DNA of 64,000 nt, from positions 35,616,001-35,680,000 of the forward strand of contig NC_088930.1 in NCBI RefSeq assembly GCF_038396675.1, given 5' to 3'. This stretch comes from Hydra vulgaris (taxonomy: Eukaryota; Cnidaria; Hydrozoa; Anthoathecata; Hydridae). Below the pieces are notes generated by a model. That model had not been told where the DNA came from and did no database searches. It saw only the letters and a list, made by a program, of their open reading frames with translations. The position numbers were made by a program, and so were the translations under genes. This document shows positions 1 to 13,590 of this stretch, piece by piece. Each line of letters opens with the position of its first letter. The first letter of the stretch is position 1.

Positions 1-134
1 TGAAAATCTGGTCAAGTGTTCATTCTCATTTATTTTAATTAACCGGTTAAACATTTTAGGAGTAACACATTTAATATTTTTGAACATATGAACAACATGT
101 GACTTTATATACCACGTTATACAACTTGAACAAC

Positions 135-560
135 AACATGATGACATTATATTTCTTAGCCCTACCCTCACTGGCCTTCAAAAGCTTATAAATACATGTA
201 ATATATTAACAAAAAAAGCTGCCTAAAATGGAATGCTGACAAAAGTGAATTCTTTCTCACCGGAAAAAAGAAAATTAAAAACTCCACAATAACAATTAAA
301 AGCCAATAAATAAAAATTCATGATAAACTTAGTCATTTAGGCTTTACATGGGATACAAAGAATTCACCTATAGTCTTACTTAATTGTTTAAATATTGATT
401 GCCGAATAACCAATTTCCGGGCAATAATCCAAACTTTTATTCAATTTGGAATCCGTTTTGCTCACCCAAGTTCTATTGTCCAGATATATATAACTTTAGC
501 ATACACTTTTTATATAGTATTTTTTAGTAATTTCATGACAAATTTCGCTCTAAGCAATTA
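135..560 (+). pseudogene. LINE reverse transcriptase fragment, degenerate
   Basis: Translation in shifting frames gives DDIIFLSPTLTGLQKL, then WNADKSEFFLTGKKKIKNS. This matches the D-D catalytic motif and the following K-W-N-x-x-K-S-E block of non-LTR reverse transcriptases. A frameshift lies between the two blocks near 230, and stops follow. Only the middle of the RT domain survives. The clade cannot be set from so little sequence. Seen: the motifs. Inferred: it is an old, dead LINE copy. Confidence 0.6.
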
Positions 561-689
561 AGCATGGCGTAGAAGTTTTATGCTTACAAATTTACAAAAA
601 AACAAAATTTTTTTATCATTATAAGCATTAAATAGATTCTTATCATCAGCTTAGGGTAACCTGTTGCCTAATAATTAATAACCTGTGTG

Positions 690-1205
690 CAGTGACGGAT
701 TCAGGATTTTTTGGTGTTTGAGCAAATTCAAAACATTTTTATGTTTATACTTATTTCAAACAATGATGCTTTGCAAAAAAACTGCTATGATTGGAGTCTG
801 GGAACAAAAAAACTCATTGACTTCATTGATAATTTTCATTTACTCGACTAGAATATTTGTTTACTAGTCGAGAAAGAAACATTATAATAGCAGAGCTAAT
901 CGAGACGAGTTCCCCTCGTACCGAAGTACTACTCAAACGCTAAGTAGGCGCAGCCGGGAATTGAACCTGCAATCCTGTTGCTACGCTTAATAATTATTCC
1001 GAACTTTATAGCAGCACTTTAACCAACTGAGCTATCTTAACTCAGTTGGTTAAAACGCTGTTCCTTTGGTTGGTTAAAGCATTGCTTCCCCCACATTTCA
1101 AACGCGGGGGTCAAAAAGTTGATAAAATATTTTTTGCACTGTTCTCAACTAGACTTATATTTATTGATAAATTTTAAGTTTCATAGTATTATAAATCCGT
1201 CACTG
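690..1205. mobile_element. hAT-type MITE with 8-bp target duplication
   Basis: The element starts CAGTGACGGATT at 690 and ends with its reverse complement AATCCGTCACTG at 1205. It is flanked by the identical 8-mer CCTGTGTG at 682-689 and 1206-1213. An 8-bp duplication and CAGTG ends are typical of hAT elements. There is no transposase, so it is non-autonomous. Related sequence recurs near 2375-2815, 18190-18774, 24834-24903, 39816-40045 and 58770-58843. Confidence 0.85.
947..1035 (-). repeat. tRNA-like sequence inside the hAT MITE
   Basis: The minus strand reads an A-box-like TAGCTCAGTTGGTTAAAG and a B-box-like GGTTCAATTCC about 60 bases apart, ending CTGCGCC. The sequence expected to pair with that acceptor end is missing, and no good anticodon arm forms. 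It is therefore a tRNA relic or SINE head rather than a working tRNA. The plus strand right beside it repeats CTCAGTTGGTT, forming an 11-bp inverted repeat (1021-1031 with 1041-1051). Confidence 0.5.
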
Positions 1206-1798
1206 CCTGTGTGTATCATTCGTATCAAAATGGTTAGGGTAACCTGTGGAAAAGTGATAAATGGAGAAAAAGTGAGAAATTAGCAGGATTGTTTTGTTGA
1301 CGCTAATTTTGATTTTGCCTTCGCGTTTAAAAATGAATTTCTTAAAGTTTGACATTAAAAAGGATTTTTTTTTTTTTTTTTTTTTTTTTTTGTTAATTTT
1401 CTTTTCATTTTGTCGTAAAAAATTAAAGTTTATAAAATAACATAAATGATAAAACAAATGGCTGGAGAAAGAAGAAAACGTCAGTTTGTCTTATCACCAA
1501 GCCACATTATGGCTTCATTACAGGTGGTTTTTTACAATAAAATATATAAAATCGTGATAAATGCTTGTGATAAAATATATATATATGTATACACAAAATG
1601 TGTAAAACTACTTTTCATAATTGAGTCCGTAGACAATAAAAAACGCTTTGATTCAAATTTGAACTGATCTAGTGTATTTCTCTTGATAGTAACAATCTGG
1701 GGAAAAAATTTCCACTTATTAGGTCTGCGGTGTTGGACAGAGTATGAATTTAACTTTAATGTAAACTTTGGATGACAAAGTTGTTGTATGAGAATCTG

Positions 1799-1872
1799 AT
1801 AATAATAATAATACCAATAATAATAACAATAATAATAACAATAATAATAACAATAATAATAACAATAATAAA
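1799..1872. repeat. (AAT/AAC)n microsatellite
   Basis: Runs of AATAATAATAAC make a simple repeat of about 75 bases. A poly-T run sits further left at about 1364-1391. No gene is supported between 1206 and 1938. Confidence 0.9.
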
Positions 1873-1938
1873 AATTATTATGATTGTTACTATCTATCTT
1901 ATGGAATATTTTATAAGTTTCTAGGAAAGAAACTTACT

Positions 1939-2157
1939 GTGACCTGGAAAATACATATAATCTCAGCTCACTTGCAACAGTTTATTGAACTTACTGGTCA
2001 TTTTCTTGGACGATACAATGAACAAGCATCTGAATCGGCTCATTTAAAAATAAAGTCAATAATTGAACGATTTAATGTTTACAAACAATTTCAAAGCACT
2101 TTCTTAAAAGAATTGCTGAATCGTTCAGCAGTACTAATTTATAGATTAGAAAGTTGA
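1939..2157 (+). pseudogene. fragment of an unassigned transposon-type protein
   Basis: The frame encodes TWKIHIISAHLQQFIELTG followed by YNEQASESAHLKIKS and ends at a stop. The pattern W-K-x-H-I...H-L...F, then E-Q-x-x-E-S-x-H, resembles the C-terminal part of repetitive, transposon-linked proteins common in cnidarian genomes. I cannot name the superfamily. No upstream partner exon was found. It could also be a chance ORF. Confidence 0.35.
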
Positions 2158-2374
2158 GATATTTTGATTTATGTTTATAAATTTAAAACATTGGATACAA
2201 ATATTTTTTGAAATTTGTACCTAACAGTATAAAAAAATATAAGTATTTTCTAACATTAGCATTTTGTAACATGAATAGTTAATCAAGTATATGAGTTAGG
2301 TTAATAGTTATTAAAACGTCTTTTTAAAAGAATTTGACATTTTTTCGCCCCTTAAAAAAAAAGTTCTACTCCAT

Positions 2375-2815
2375 TGCAAGACCGAAGACAACTTTTTTAG
2401 TGTTTGAGATAGCTAACTTCCAGACATGGTGGACAATCCAAACATTGATATTTTCATGTTTATGTAAAATAAGGATACTTTGCAAAATATGTGATGATTG
2501 GAGCTTGGGAACAAACCACTAAACGTTAGCCCCCTGCCCATAACTCAAACACAACTAGTTTTTTTTTTTTAATTTCAATATTATTAACTCAGTTTAAATT
2601 CATCAACAAATTTCAAGTTTTATAGAATAATCTCTTAGTGTTCCGTTGTTATGACCTTGCCCCCTCAAATTGAGGGAGATTCAAACTTTAGATGGTCGTA
2701 ATTTTTGTAACTTAAAAATTTACACTTAATAATTAAGTGGAACTTAAAAATTATTGATGAATTAAGACTGAGTTATGGGCATGGGGCTAACGTTTAGGGT
2801 ATTTTTTGTTTCCAA
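2375..2815. mobile_element. diverged relative of the hAT-type MITE family
   Basis: It carries the family's subterminal blocks in order: a GTGTTTGAGATAGCTAACTT block, a GCAAAATATGTGATGATTGG block, then GGAACAAACC and the central CCCCTCAAATTGAGGGAGA. The second half runs back as a rough inverted copy. Terminal repeats and a target duplication are not clear. It is related to the elements at 690-1205 and 18190-18774. Confidence 0.55.
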
Positions 2816-2919
2816 ACTCATGATTAACATTAACATTTTAAACTCATGATTAACATTCCAAGTTCTCGAAATTTTTATTCATACTTCGAATATTTATATG
2901 CAAAATTGAAAATATGTTC

Positions 2920-4650
2920 TTATTCTCACAAAGATATTGAGTATAAAAAAATCCAAAGTAAATTTACAAATATGTGAACTGCCAACAACTGATCAATAAC
3001 TCAATAAAAGCTTTACATAATGAAAATGGAAAAGTGACAAATGACCCAAATCAGATTGTAAGTTTACTAAATAACAACATCCAAGATGTGTTTGTCCATG
3101 AAAATAGTATTTGTCCGTGTGAATGACCAGCATTTGCGTCTTAAAGCAATAAAAAATTTGGATTTTAATATGATATCATACAAAGATCTTCTTAATAGAT
3201 TATAACGTTTAAATAGAGAGAAGTCAATCTTAAAAAATTGCGCATATGGATCAGCTCTACCGCTTGCATATATATTTACAGCTTTTATTGTGCTTAATGA
3301 ACTACCTGCTCAGTGGAAATCAGCCAATATTAGTCCTCAATTTAAAAAAGGAAGCGTCGCCGTTGAATTATCGTCCGATTTCAGTCACTTCTGTACCTTG
3401 TAAAATTCTAGAAGGGGTTATGCGAGATTTAATAATGAATTTTCTAAATACAAATAATCTTCTTTCAAAAAACCAACGCAACTTTGTTAAAAAAAAATCT
3501 TGTTCAACCAATCTTATTGAGACATTAGATGCAATCTCGTATTATCTATCTCAAAATATACCTGTTGATGTAATTTACTTAGATTTTGCAAAGACATTTG
3601 ACTCAGTGCCCCATAAAAGACTACTAATAACACTTAAATATTATGGGATTTCTGGTAATTTGTTAAAATGGATTTAAGCATTTCTAAAATATAGAAGACA
3701 AAGAGATGCCATGGGAGATATCGTCTCATCTTGAAAGAGTACATTTAGTGGTGTGCCGCAGGGCTCGTTTATTGGCCCTTTACTATTTATTATTTATATT
3801 AATGATTTGCCTCAGAAATTTGTTAATATTTCGAAAATGTATGCTGATGATGCAAAAGTATTATTAAGGGTTGATTGAGAACCAAGTGTTAACCTATTGC
3901 GAAATGACCTTGATAAAGCTGTCAACTGGTCCAACAAATGGCTATTAAAATTTAATTTTGGGAAGTGTTTGATAGTGCACTTTGGTAAAAATAACCCAAA
4001 AGTACTAATTTTATGAAAAATATACCTTTAAGTACCCCTGTTGCTGAAAAAGATCTTGGCCTAGTATTTATCTCTGACTTGAAATAACTCTATGTGCAAG
4101 TAAAGCAAATGAAGTTTTGGGTATGTTGAGGAACACATTTTTAAGTTTAAATAGTGAATCACTAAAAATTATATGCACAACTTTTGTAAGACCGTTAATT
4201 CAATCTGCTGTATCTGTGTGGTCTCCATGTCTTAAAAATGAAACTAATCTCTTAGAAAAGGTACAGCATCGTGCTACAAGAATGATATCGCCACTAAAAA
4301 AACTATGTTATGAGAAAAGATTAGATAAAATGGGTCTCACTACTTTAGTTGTAAGACGGATTCGGGATGGCTTGATTTAAATGCATAAGTTATTCAATGG
4401 AGCTGAAAAAGTAAATTTAATTAATGAATCTTTGCCTAGAAGTTATCAATAAGCAAAAGGTCATCAAATGAAATATAATCGCGAAATAACCAGTTTTTCG
4501 CCTCGGCATTATTTTTAACAAACGGAGCATCTTTTTACTGGAATTGACTACCTAATGATGTCATTAATGCAATTTCTGTAAATTTTTTTAAAGCTAAACT
4601 TGACATATGGATTTTAAATAATGCAACTATGCTGAATAATGGTATAGCTG
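2920..4650 (+). pseudogene. CR1-like LINE ORF2, 5'-truncated and broken
   Basis: The reverse transcriptase is readable through several frames. An open stretch at 3246-3677 holds NYRPISVTSVPCKILE and the catalytic block VIYLDFAKTFDSVPHKRL. Then comes FSGVPQGSFIGPLLFIIYIN and a YADDAKV catalytic box near 3840-3860. A C-terminal stretch at 4117-4380 holds TTFVRPLIQSAVSVWSPCLK and HRATRMISPLKKL. Stops and frameshifts lie at about 3675, 3875 and 4015-4115. The endonuclease is absent. The V-W-S-P and RATRMI style of C-terminus resembles CR1-type LINEs and the longer copy at 35436-38437. It is dead. Confidence 0.85.
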
Positions 4651-4762
4651 TCTAAGTGTACTTGGTGCACTTACCAAATTATCGGTCACAGCTCAAATAT
4701 ATTACTATTAATATTACTAAATAAACATAAAAGGCCCGTTAAGCTAAAAGAAATATATAATA

Positions 4763-5560
4763 TTACTTTACTTTTGGAGAACAATCACGAACGTTCAACC
4801 TGTCGTATGATATATACGCAAATTTCCCACTTTCTCTAGCTTTTTTCATTTCCATCCGCAATTCCTTTCTTATTTGTACTGTCTCTGCACAATAATCTTC
4901 GTTGATATCAATGTTTTTTCTTTTCAATTTTGGTGACTTTTTAAAGATGTTTATCTTATCTGTGTAATTAAGCAACTTTAATACCACAGATCTGACTTTT
5001 TTTCTGTCTCTGATATTAGTTCTATGTGCCCTTTCTATTTTAGTTACTTTCAATCCAAGTGTTTCTTCAAATAACTTTGATACTTTTGCTACACTATCAC
5101 TCCAGCTTTCATTTCCTTTAAGCTGTTGATCCTCGGGTTGTTTCTTCTCGACCTATCTTCAATTTCTCTCAGTTTGTTTTTTACCTTTAAATCACTGTTA
5201 TCGTTTAACTTAGAGTTTATCTCATTAGTTTTCTTTTAACTTAGAGTTTATCTCTTTAGTTTTCTTTTAACTTAGAGTTTATCTCATTAGTTTTCAACTT
5301 TACTAGCTCAAATTTTTCGGAAGCAAAATGATTTCTTGTCTTTATAAATTTCTTTAGCCCAAAAAGTCAGTCTCAAGAGAGATGACTTTTTTAGTTGGTT
5401 TTATCTAATTTGTTTTCAATTTTGTTAATTTTTATTTGGTTATCAATATTAACTTTCTCGCACTCGTTCAGTCTTTCTGTAAACATTTTTTTTCACAGAA
5501 AAAATTTCAGTTTTCTTGTTTCTTCTAAGTTTGCATTACTATGATTCTTGAGTATACCAG
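4763..5560 (-). pseudogene. LINE ORF1p (L1-type RNA-binding ORF1) remnant
   Basis: The minus frame 5053-4763 encodes KVTKIERAHRTN, then VVLKLLNYTDKINIF, INEDYCAETVQIRKELRMEM and FAYISYDRLNVRD. This is the usual order in the RNA-recognition and C-terminal domains of L1-type ORF1 proteins. Upstream, in another frame, LREIEDRSRRNN marks the end of the coiled coil, so at least one frameshift separates them. A 30-bp tandem repeat (about 5220-5290) lies in the coiled-coil part. No matching ORF2 follows, so this is a solitary fragment. Confidence 0.7.
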
Positions 5561-5879
5561 CAACAACTTTTTTCAATACTTTTAATATCCATATTATTAT
5601 CAAGATTTTACTAAAATTTGAATATTATTGAATTGTTAATAATAAAAACAAACTAATTTCTCGCTACAAAAACACAAATGGTAAAAAAAAAAAAAAAGTA
5701 ATTCAATAGTAAGTTGGATGTAGTTTTGATCTTAAAAATATAATAACGTTAGCACCTTAAAAATTGTCTTGAATCGAGAATCGTTTAGGAAGACGGATTT
5801 ATTTTAATAGCGTTAGTTAAGTTTCCGTTTTTCATAAGTTTCCGGGTGTTTTGCAGTCTGAAACAAAATGTGCAATCCG

Positions 5880-8800
5880 AAAATCAATTACAAAGTTAAG
5901 GGAGTAGTCAAAATTGTCATGCTTAAATCATTCTTGAATGTTACAAACTCATTAAGTTTCACATGAATTTCATAATTCTGTTTACATTTGGTACATATTT
6001 GATGTTCTGATGTCACCGTTTTAAGTACCAAACCCTTGATGTCCTTTAAACCATTCTTAAGTGATATTATCAAAGTATCTGAGAAATGATTTTTATCAAT
6101 ATTGCTACAACCATCGGTAAAGCATTTTCGAAGAGTTTTACATACGAAAAAAGTCTTGAAGAATTTCATCAACCATTAATGCGATATCATTTGTTATATC
6201 GATTTAATGCATTTTATCTTTTACATCATCTTTTGAAAGATATGAAATCCAATTTTCTTTAGCTTTGTTACCTGAATGACATTTAATAATAATGTATGTC
6301 AAGTTTCTAAAAAATGGTAGTGTGATTGCTTTAAAGTATTTTTCAATTTCTGAAATTAAAAAATTTGTTTTTAAATGACCGACCTTTCCGTGAGCAAATG
6401 AGTTGTATGGACACAAATTGTAAACGGGTAATTCACGATTATGACAACTTTGCATGAGTTAAGAAAGTTGACAAATTTGTTAGTCATTGTTAGTCATATC
6501 ACTGCCATGTCATGTTAGTTATATCACTGCCATGAAGTTCTTAGCTTTAACAACTCTAGGTTTTTCTCCTCTAATTGTTGTTTTCTGGGATTGTTTTGGT
6601 TACTCGTTTTCGTTTTCCTGTTTCTTATGTACTCTTATTTATCATTTGAGTATTTAACTGTTTTGGAAAAGATGATACATTTTGGTTTTTGTCAAAAACT
6701 TTGAAGTTTAGAGAAATGTTTATTCACTGGTTCATTAGTGTCTACAGTGGTTGAATAAGTTTCATGCGTTACTTCTACTTCTTTAAAGAATGATGGAAGT
6801 TTTCTTAGTTGTTCCATTTCTTTCAAAGTAGATTTGTTGCAAACGTTTTCACGTGTTAGTTTTACGCAACTTAGTTCTTCTAATCTTAATACCTCTAAAG
6901 ATTATACACAATTCAAGGCAACGTGTGCTTGTCCTGGTGAAAAAAGTTTTGATCCTAAATTGATAAATCCCTTGTTAACAGTTGTGCCTTACATTTTGTA
7001 AACTGTAGAAGACCAGGAAAAAATCAAAAGAAGCATTCGTCTTTCTGCTGTTCCGAAAGAATTTTTCTCTTGAATTTTCTAAATTGTACGGTTTCGATTT
7101 AACACGTTGAATTCCAATATCAGCAAAACCAATATCCACATAAGGAATGTCATTTTTATGAACTTGATTGCACCGGAATAATAGCAAGTGTAATTTTTTA
7201 TGAAACCAATTGACCCGTTAAAAAGTTCTTTTGACGCGTCAATGCTATTGCGTTGCATAACATTCGCGCTCTCAAAAAATGTCAGTTCCTTTGGGAGTCC
7301 CCCAGTTTTACTGATGTCTAATGGAAACAAATTCTGAATTTCAACATTTTCTATGCCTCCTTTTTGCATCAACAATTGTATTTTAAGCGTGAATATCGTT
7401 CATTTTAGTATTGTTTTTCTCGTAAAGCTCCAAAACTACATTGCTGTGGTCTTCAGCTTGCTGTATAATGGGATGCACGCAAAGTTTCTTTCCGCGGGCA
7501 AAATCTTCAACATCATTTTTCTCAAATTTTGTTAGTCAAACACTGATGTTTTCACTAATCACTTTTCCAACATTAAAATTATTCAAAATATCAATAAAAA
7601 TGTTTTTACCTTGCTGTCTCATATTTTCCGTTAATTTAGAAATTATTAACAGTCTCCATAAGTGTGTTGCCAGTTGCATTCTTTCCGGTTGCTTGGTTAC
7701 CTCGAATGGAAAGTAGTTGCATTAAATCACCAAAGAAAAGTATGTTGATTGCCGAATAGTTCAGCTGTCTTTAAGGTACTTCAACTGATTGTCAATTATA
7801 CATAGCTTTTTATAGAAAATTTCGGCAATAATGAAGAATTCGATGTCGCGCCATTGTTGTCTCATTCTTTTGAGGTAGTTTTCAGATAGCATAGGAAAAT
7901 TTACTATTTTATCTTTTTCAACCGGTAGTTTTAGCGTGGAATGATTTGTTACTCCGTTTACCAACTTTGCAGCAAACTTTGCAGACAATATTTGTTTGTT
8001 CATAGCATTTTTGAATTTTTACCTTTAGTATTTTTAAGGTAAAAGTTTTTCAAGTTCCAGCTCCACCAGTTATGAAAACTTTTATGCGTTTATTATCTCC
8101 ATTGGGTTGCAATCGAATGTTTGATGTAATATCGTTGAACAAATCACGTTGTCAAATATTCATAGCTCTTTTGACTAAATCAAAATCAGTGACTGTCATT
8201 TTGTCATCATTATTTTCTTCCATTTCTATATTGCAGTCTATAAGTGGTTCAGTAATCTGGAGTTCTACTAAAGCATGAGGTTAAACTAATGCATTTTCCA
8301 GAGCATTGTTACGTTGGCGATGATTTCCATCATTGCACAAGTTTTTTCATTTTCTCTTTGTTGCTCTAAAATGCTTCTTTTACTGTATCAAAGCCTTCCA
8401 TCTGTTTACTTTGATCTCTAAATGGGCAATGTTGAACTAACAAGCTGAAGTAGTAATTTTCAGAATCAATGTTAGCCGGAAAGAACGGAACTCTCATTGT
8501 AGCTAAACGTGATCTTATTTTATCGTTGCATTATCAATCAGCATTAGAAATCTTGTCTTAAATTCTGGATCATTTTCTTTATATATATCATCATCAACTC
8601 CAACTTCTCATTATTTGGTTTAGCATAATATGGTTCAAAGAGCATTCCAAACTTGTTAGGCTCATTGATTCAAAGTCATAATTCAAGTGCTCTAAAGGAC
8701 GGTTTTTATATCTATTAATAATGTTTCGGCAGAAACCTGAGCCTTGATTATCATTCCGAAATGCTTGTACTTTGTAGCGTTGATCTGGTTTTCTTGTATT

Positions 8801-10340
8801 CAAGAACACGCAACTTCTTGAGCTGTCACGAAGTTTTAAATGACAAAGTTGGAAAACACATTCATTTGCTTATACTTGCCTTTCATTAAATAAAGCCATA
8901 AAAATTTTAAATATTTTTCTAGACACGTTTTTTTCACCTTGTTTAATTTGATTAATGGTATTTCTTAAGCTTTCTTCAATTTTTATAGGCTCATTTTTAG
9001 CAATGTATTTTGCTATATATTCGGGAATGCTTTCATTATTTCCACATGGTTAAATATCCATATTACCTTTCCACAACATCAGTAAAGTGGAATTGTAATT
9101 GTTCACAAACTCCTCTTCTTTTTTACGACGTAGCTCACAAATTTGACCACCGTTTTTGATGAAATCTTCTGAGGTGTGTGTGAGATAATTTTAGTTTTTT
9201 GCATGGCCGTCGTGATCTTTAATCGGTCTCTGAACATCCTTTGTGACATGGTGTAGTGTAATGATGAATTTGAAAATTTTCAACAATAGTCAGCAATTCT
9301 TCATTATTTTCTAGAATTTTACAAGAAATCAATTCATCAATTTGAAATACTCCTTCTTCAGTATCAAAGTCATGTGTTCCTTCAATCCAAATGACCATAT
9401 GCAATTGCGGTGAACCACAATTTATGAATTAAATTCGATTTTAGTAGTCAATTAATTTTTCTCGAAACATTTCGTTGTTTGTCTTTATAAACTGCAGAAG
9501 TATGTTGACATGTAACATAGAATGTCTGCTTACAATCACTGAAAACTTTTCAACTAAGCACTGTACTTCAAAAACGTTCATAGTTGAAAAATTCACAGTA
9601 TTGGAGTTGTTTGCTTTTAAAAGTGCTTTTATCATATCAGGCTAATGTAAATTATTGCAACTAAATGTGATAAAGTAATGATGTGGTCCACGGCAGTAAA
9701 TGTGAGCTTCTTTCCAGTATGATCCCGAGCCTCGTAAGTTTTTAACATAGAGGTGTACATCTTTAAGCATTTTGCCTTTGTGTTGAATTTTTTTTTCACA
9801 TACAGAAATGTTTGCTTTAACTTTCAGAAATTCATATCTTTAAAGGGCATAAAATAGGTAGTCATTTCCCTGAAATCGTGTGTCCTTGGCAAGTATCCTT
9901 GATTGAAAGTAATCCAATAGAGTAATATTTAATTGGCGGGTTTGTCTGAATCCATTGGTTCCGAACGGAAAAAATTATTACCAAGTATGTTCGTCACCTT
10001 TAAGTTCGGATGTTTGAACTGGATTGTGGTCAATCACATTAACACCATTTTTGATTAGACAATCTTCAAGCTGAATTTTTTTTTTAACAAAATCATTTTT
10101 GACAATGACTTCAATTCTGCTTAAAGTATATTGAAAACTTGGTGAAGTTCACTTAAGTTATCGCATTCAATGAGTACCGGCAAAGTAAATTTTGTCAAGT
10201 TGTTACAAGAATTGGTTTTTAAAATTGATATCATATTTAGGATAGCGATGTTAATTTGTGTAAAAGTTATGTAATTAAATGAATTAAAAAATAAATATAA
10301 ATATTTAATAAATATATTAAATTTAAATTTTATTAACATT
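5880..10340 (-). pseudogene. Helitron Rep-helicase gene, heavily broken
   Basis: Read from high to low coordinates. An N-terminal part (10339-10121) precedes a Helitron-like N domain with RGSGSYWKEAHIYCRGPHHY then FITFSCNN (9780-9640). Next come HMVIWIEGTHDFDTEEGV and IHHYTTPCHK (9404-9219). A PIF1-type helicase follows: Walker A as GGAGT-KTF near 8050, LPVEKDKIVNFPMLSENYLK near 7900, FFGDLMQLLS near 7730, KTGGLPKELTFFESANVM (7375-7250), then STVYKMQGTTV and QAHVALNCVQSLE in frames near 7060-6900. A tail rich in Cys and His (6455-5888, CTKCKQNYE) appears to continue the same protein. Stops and frameshifts are frequent. I could not fix the TC and CTRR ends. Confidence 0.75.
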
Positions 10341-11497
10341 TATCAAATATACCGTATTTGAAAACTAAGTAATAATAATTTAAACTTTTTTTGAATCAGG
10401 AAAATTTTTAGTTGAATAAAAAAGTTGTCATTAAATTGTGCTATAGAAAAATATTGACAGAAATGTTATGCAAAACTTGTTTGAAATAAATACTAACTAA
10501 TTTTTTTTAATACTTTAACTTGAACTAAAATTTTCCAAATATAAAAAAGGTTGATTTAAAATTTATTAACAAAATTACACTTTCTACCCTACCAAACGTA
10601 TGATATGATATCAATATTTAAATTTTTACGCATCAATCAATAACATAACACCGACAATAATATATTTTAAAAATCCTTAACGGTTTCACAGTCAACTTTT
10701 TGATTGAAAAAATAACCAACTAACAAACTCTTAGATAGCCTTCATCCATGATAAATCTATGATCTGAAAATTCCCGCATGGATTCCTAATATATAAATCT
10801 ACAATTCCAGTTTACAACATATATCTTCTTTTAAGTGATGCCGTAAATATATTTGTATTTTGTAAAAAAACAGACATTTTGATGGTTATTTTGCTTGAAA
10901 CTACTATATAACTCTAATTTAGATATAGTTGTAAACTGGAATTTGAGATCAACTAGAAAGCTCTCATAACGTCGTCATGTTGTCTATCAAGCTGATTATT
11001 TTTAGTTTTAATACTAGTTTTTAAAAGAAATTAACATTCAATATTTATATAACTTTTAACTAGCAGATTTAAAAAAAAAATTTTATAAAGATATATGTTT
11101 GAAATTTATTTTCTATTTAACAAAATATACTTCAAATACTATTATATAACCCAAATTTCATGCTGAAGATTATATTTTTTTGCAATTTTTAAACCCTGAT
11201 GGATCAAGTTTCAATAAATTTTGGTATTTTTAAAAAAAAAGCATTTTGGAGAAAAACAGTAAAAAATAACGGCCGTGTCATGACCACTCCAAAATTAAAA
11301 TGAAGCCCAAAAATGAAATCCTTGCTTCAAAAAACCTCTGTAAACATATATTATATGTCTATACTCAACCCATAAATAGTTTTGCCATTTTTAGACAATT
11401 CTGGTCCACTGTGCATTGTAGTAAGCAACATTTGTGCAATATTTATCTCGATATTGCCTCAATACGGTATACCTCCACGAAGCGCACATATAGTTTA
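10341..11497. other. non-coding stretch, no gene seen
   Basis: Very AT-rich sequence without coherent protein similarity in any frame. Two oppositely oriented copies of a motif like AATTCCAGTTTACAAC (about 10803 and 10932) form a loose inverted repeat about 130 bases apart. Nothing else was recognised. Confidence 0.5.
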
Positions 11498-12430
11498 AGG
11501 GGTCGTCCATTAATTGAGGGGGGGGGGGGGGAAGGGTCTCGATTTCGTGACGCAACATTTTTTTTTTAGTTTTAAATCTAGAGAAGACTTTCTTTTAATT
11601 AAAAGAGTATTTGACCAAATCAAAACCCTCAGTTGATATATCTACATGTTTATTGTAAAATCAACTACGCCTAAATCTAACTTAGTCGATGTGAACGCTC
11701 CGTTGACGGAGTAGTTATATCCTGTTAACGGAGTGTTACGGCTGTAACAGTCTATGTGCAGTGCATGTTCTTCGCTTTGACTTAATATGGTCTAAGTGCA
11801 GAACTTTATTTAGTTTGTGCACAAAAGTGTGCCGCAACAAAAAAACAATCTTTGTTCACTAACTAGAAGAAAAAATAAATAGTTTCGATAACGAAATGCA
11901 AACCTTGAACCCTTGAATGGCGGCATGCACTCGGCCACGCTAACGTTGTCCCAAGAAAGTTAAAATAATATTTTTGCATGTATAATATATTACTATGTAT
12001 TATACATTATATATATGTATATAATATTTTACATGTATTATATATCTGAAGAATAGGTTTTTAAAGTTGGTATCATATTTAGGATAGCGATGTTAATTTA
12101 TACAATTTTACGCGGAACTATTAAGACAAAAAAAAGACATTGAACAGACGAAAAAGTACTAATAAATTAACTCAAAGAAGCTCAGAGAATTATAGACATT
12201 ATTATATTTGAAATCGTTTTGCGTTTTGTAAAATTCTGAATCCCCCTCCTCCCTAAAAAATTTAAAATATTTTTTTTTAGGGAGAAGGTTGTACAAAACC
12301 GTTGCGTAATATTGAGCGGGATGAGGAGGGGGGCAAAAAGGAGTTACGGATGAGTTACGAGGAGGGAAGGAGAAAAGAGGAGGGGTCTAAAATATCAAAA
12401 ACTGCGTAACGTAATTTATGGACAACCCCT
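11498..12430. mobile_element. MITE with AGGGGTCGTCCAT terminal repeats
   Basis: The left end AGGGGTCGTCCATTAATT and the right end GTAATTTATGGACAACCCCT are inverted copies of each other. Subterminal G-rich blocks and GTGACGCAAC or GCGTAACGTAA blocks match the shorter relative at 47153-47316. A piece at 12056-12108 matches the Helitron sequence at 10207-10258, so the element appears to have captured or received another repeat. No coding region is seen. A clear target duplication was not identified. Confidence 0.65.
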
Positions 12431-12475
12431 ACGTATTTATTTATAAACTTTAATTTATTATAAATAAATAAGTTG

Positions 12476-12593
<118 letters not shown>

Positions 12594-12595
12594 TA

Positions 12596-13453
<858 letters not shown>

Positions 13454-13519
13454 TTTTAAAAGTATACATAAATATAACAAGATATCAATTTATATTCTTA
13501 GCTTTATAATTTAATCAAA

Positions 13520-13528
<9 letters not shown>

Positions 13529-13584
<56 letters not shown>

Positions 13585-13590
13585 ATATAT
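13529..13590. repeat. (TA)n tract
   Basis: About 60 bases of TA with one CTA interruption. Confidence 0.9.

Noticed and set aside
947-1035. A functional tRNA gene
   Set aside because: Box motifs are present, but the acceptor stem does not pair and the anticodon arm is poor.
1446-1530. A possible first exon (MAGERRKRQFVLSPSHIMASLQ-like) ending at a GT
   Set aside because: It has no recognisable domain, no partner exon and no second copy. A donor-like GT alone is not enough.
7353-8278. Plus-strand open frames across the Helitron
   Set aside because: They are shadows of the minus-strand helicase coding sequence.
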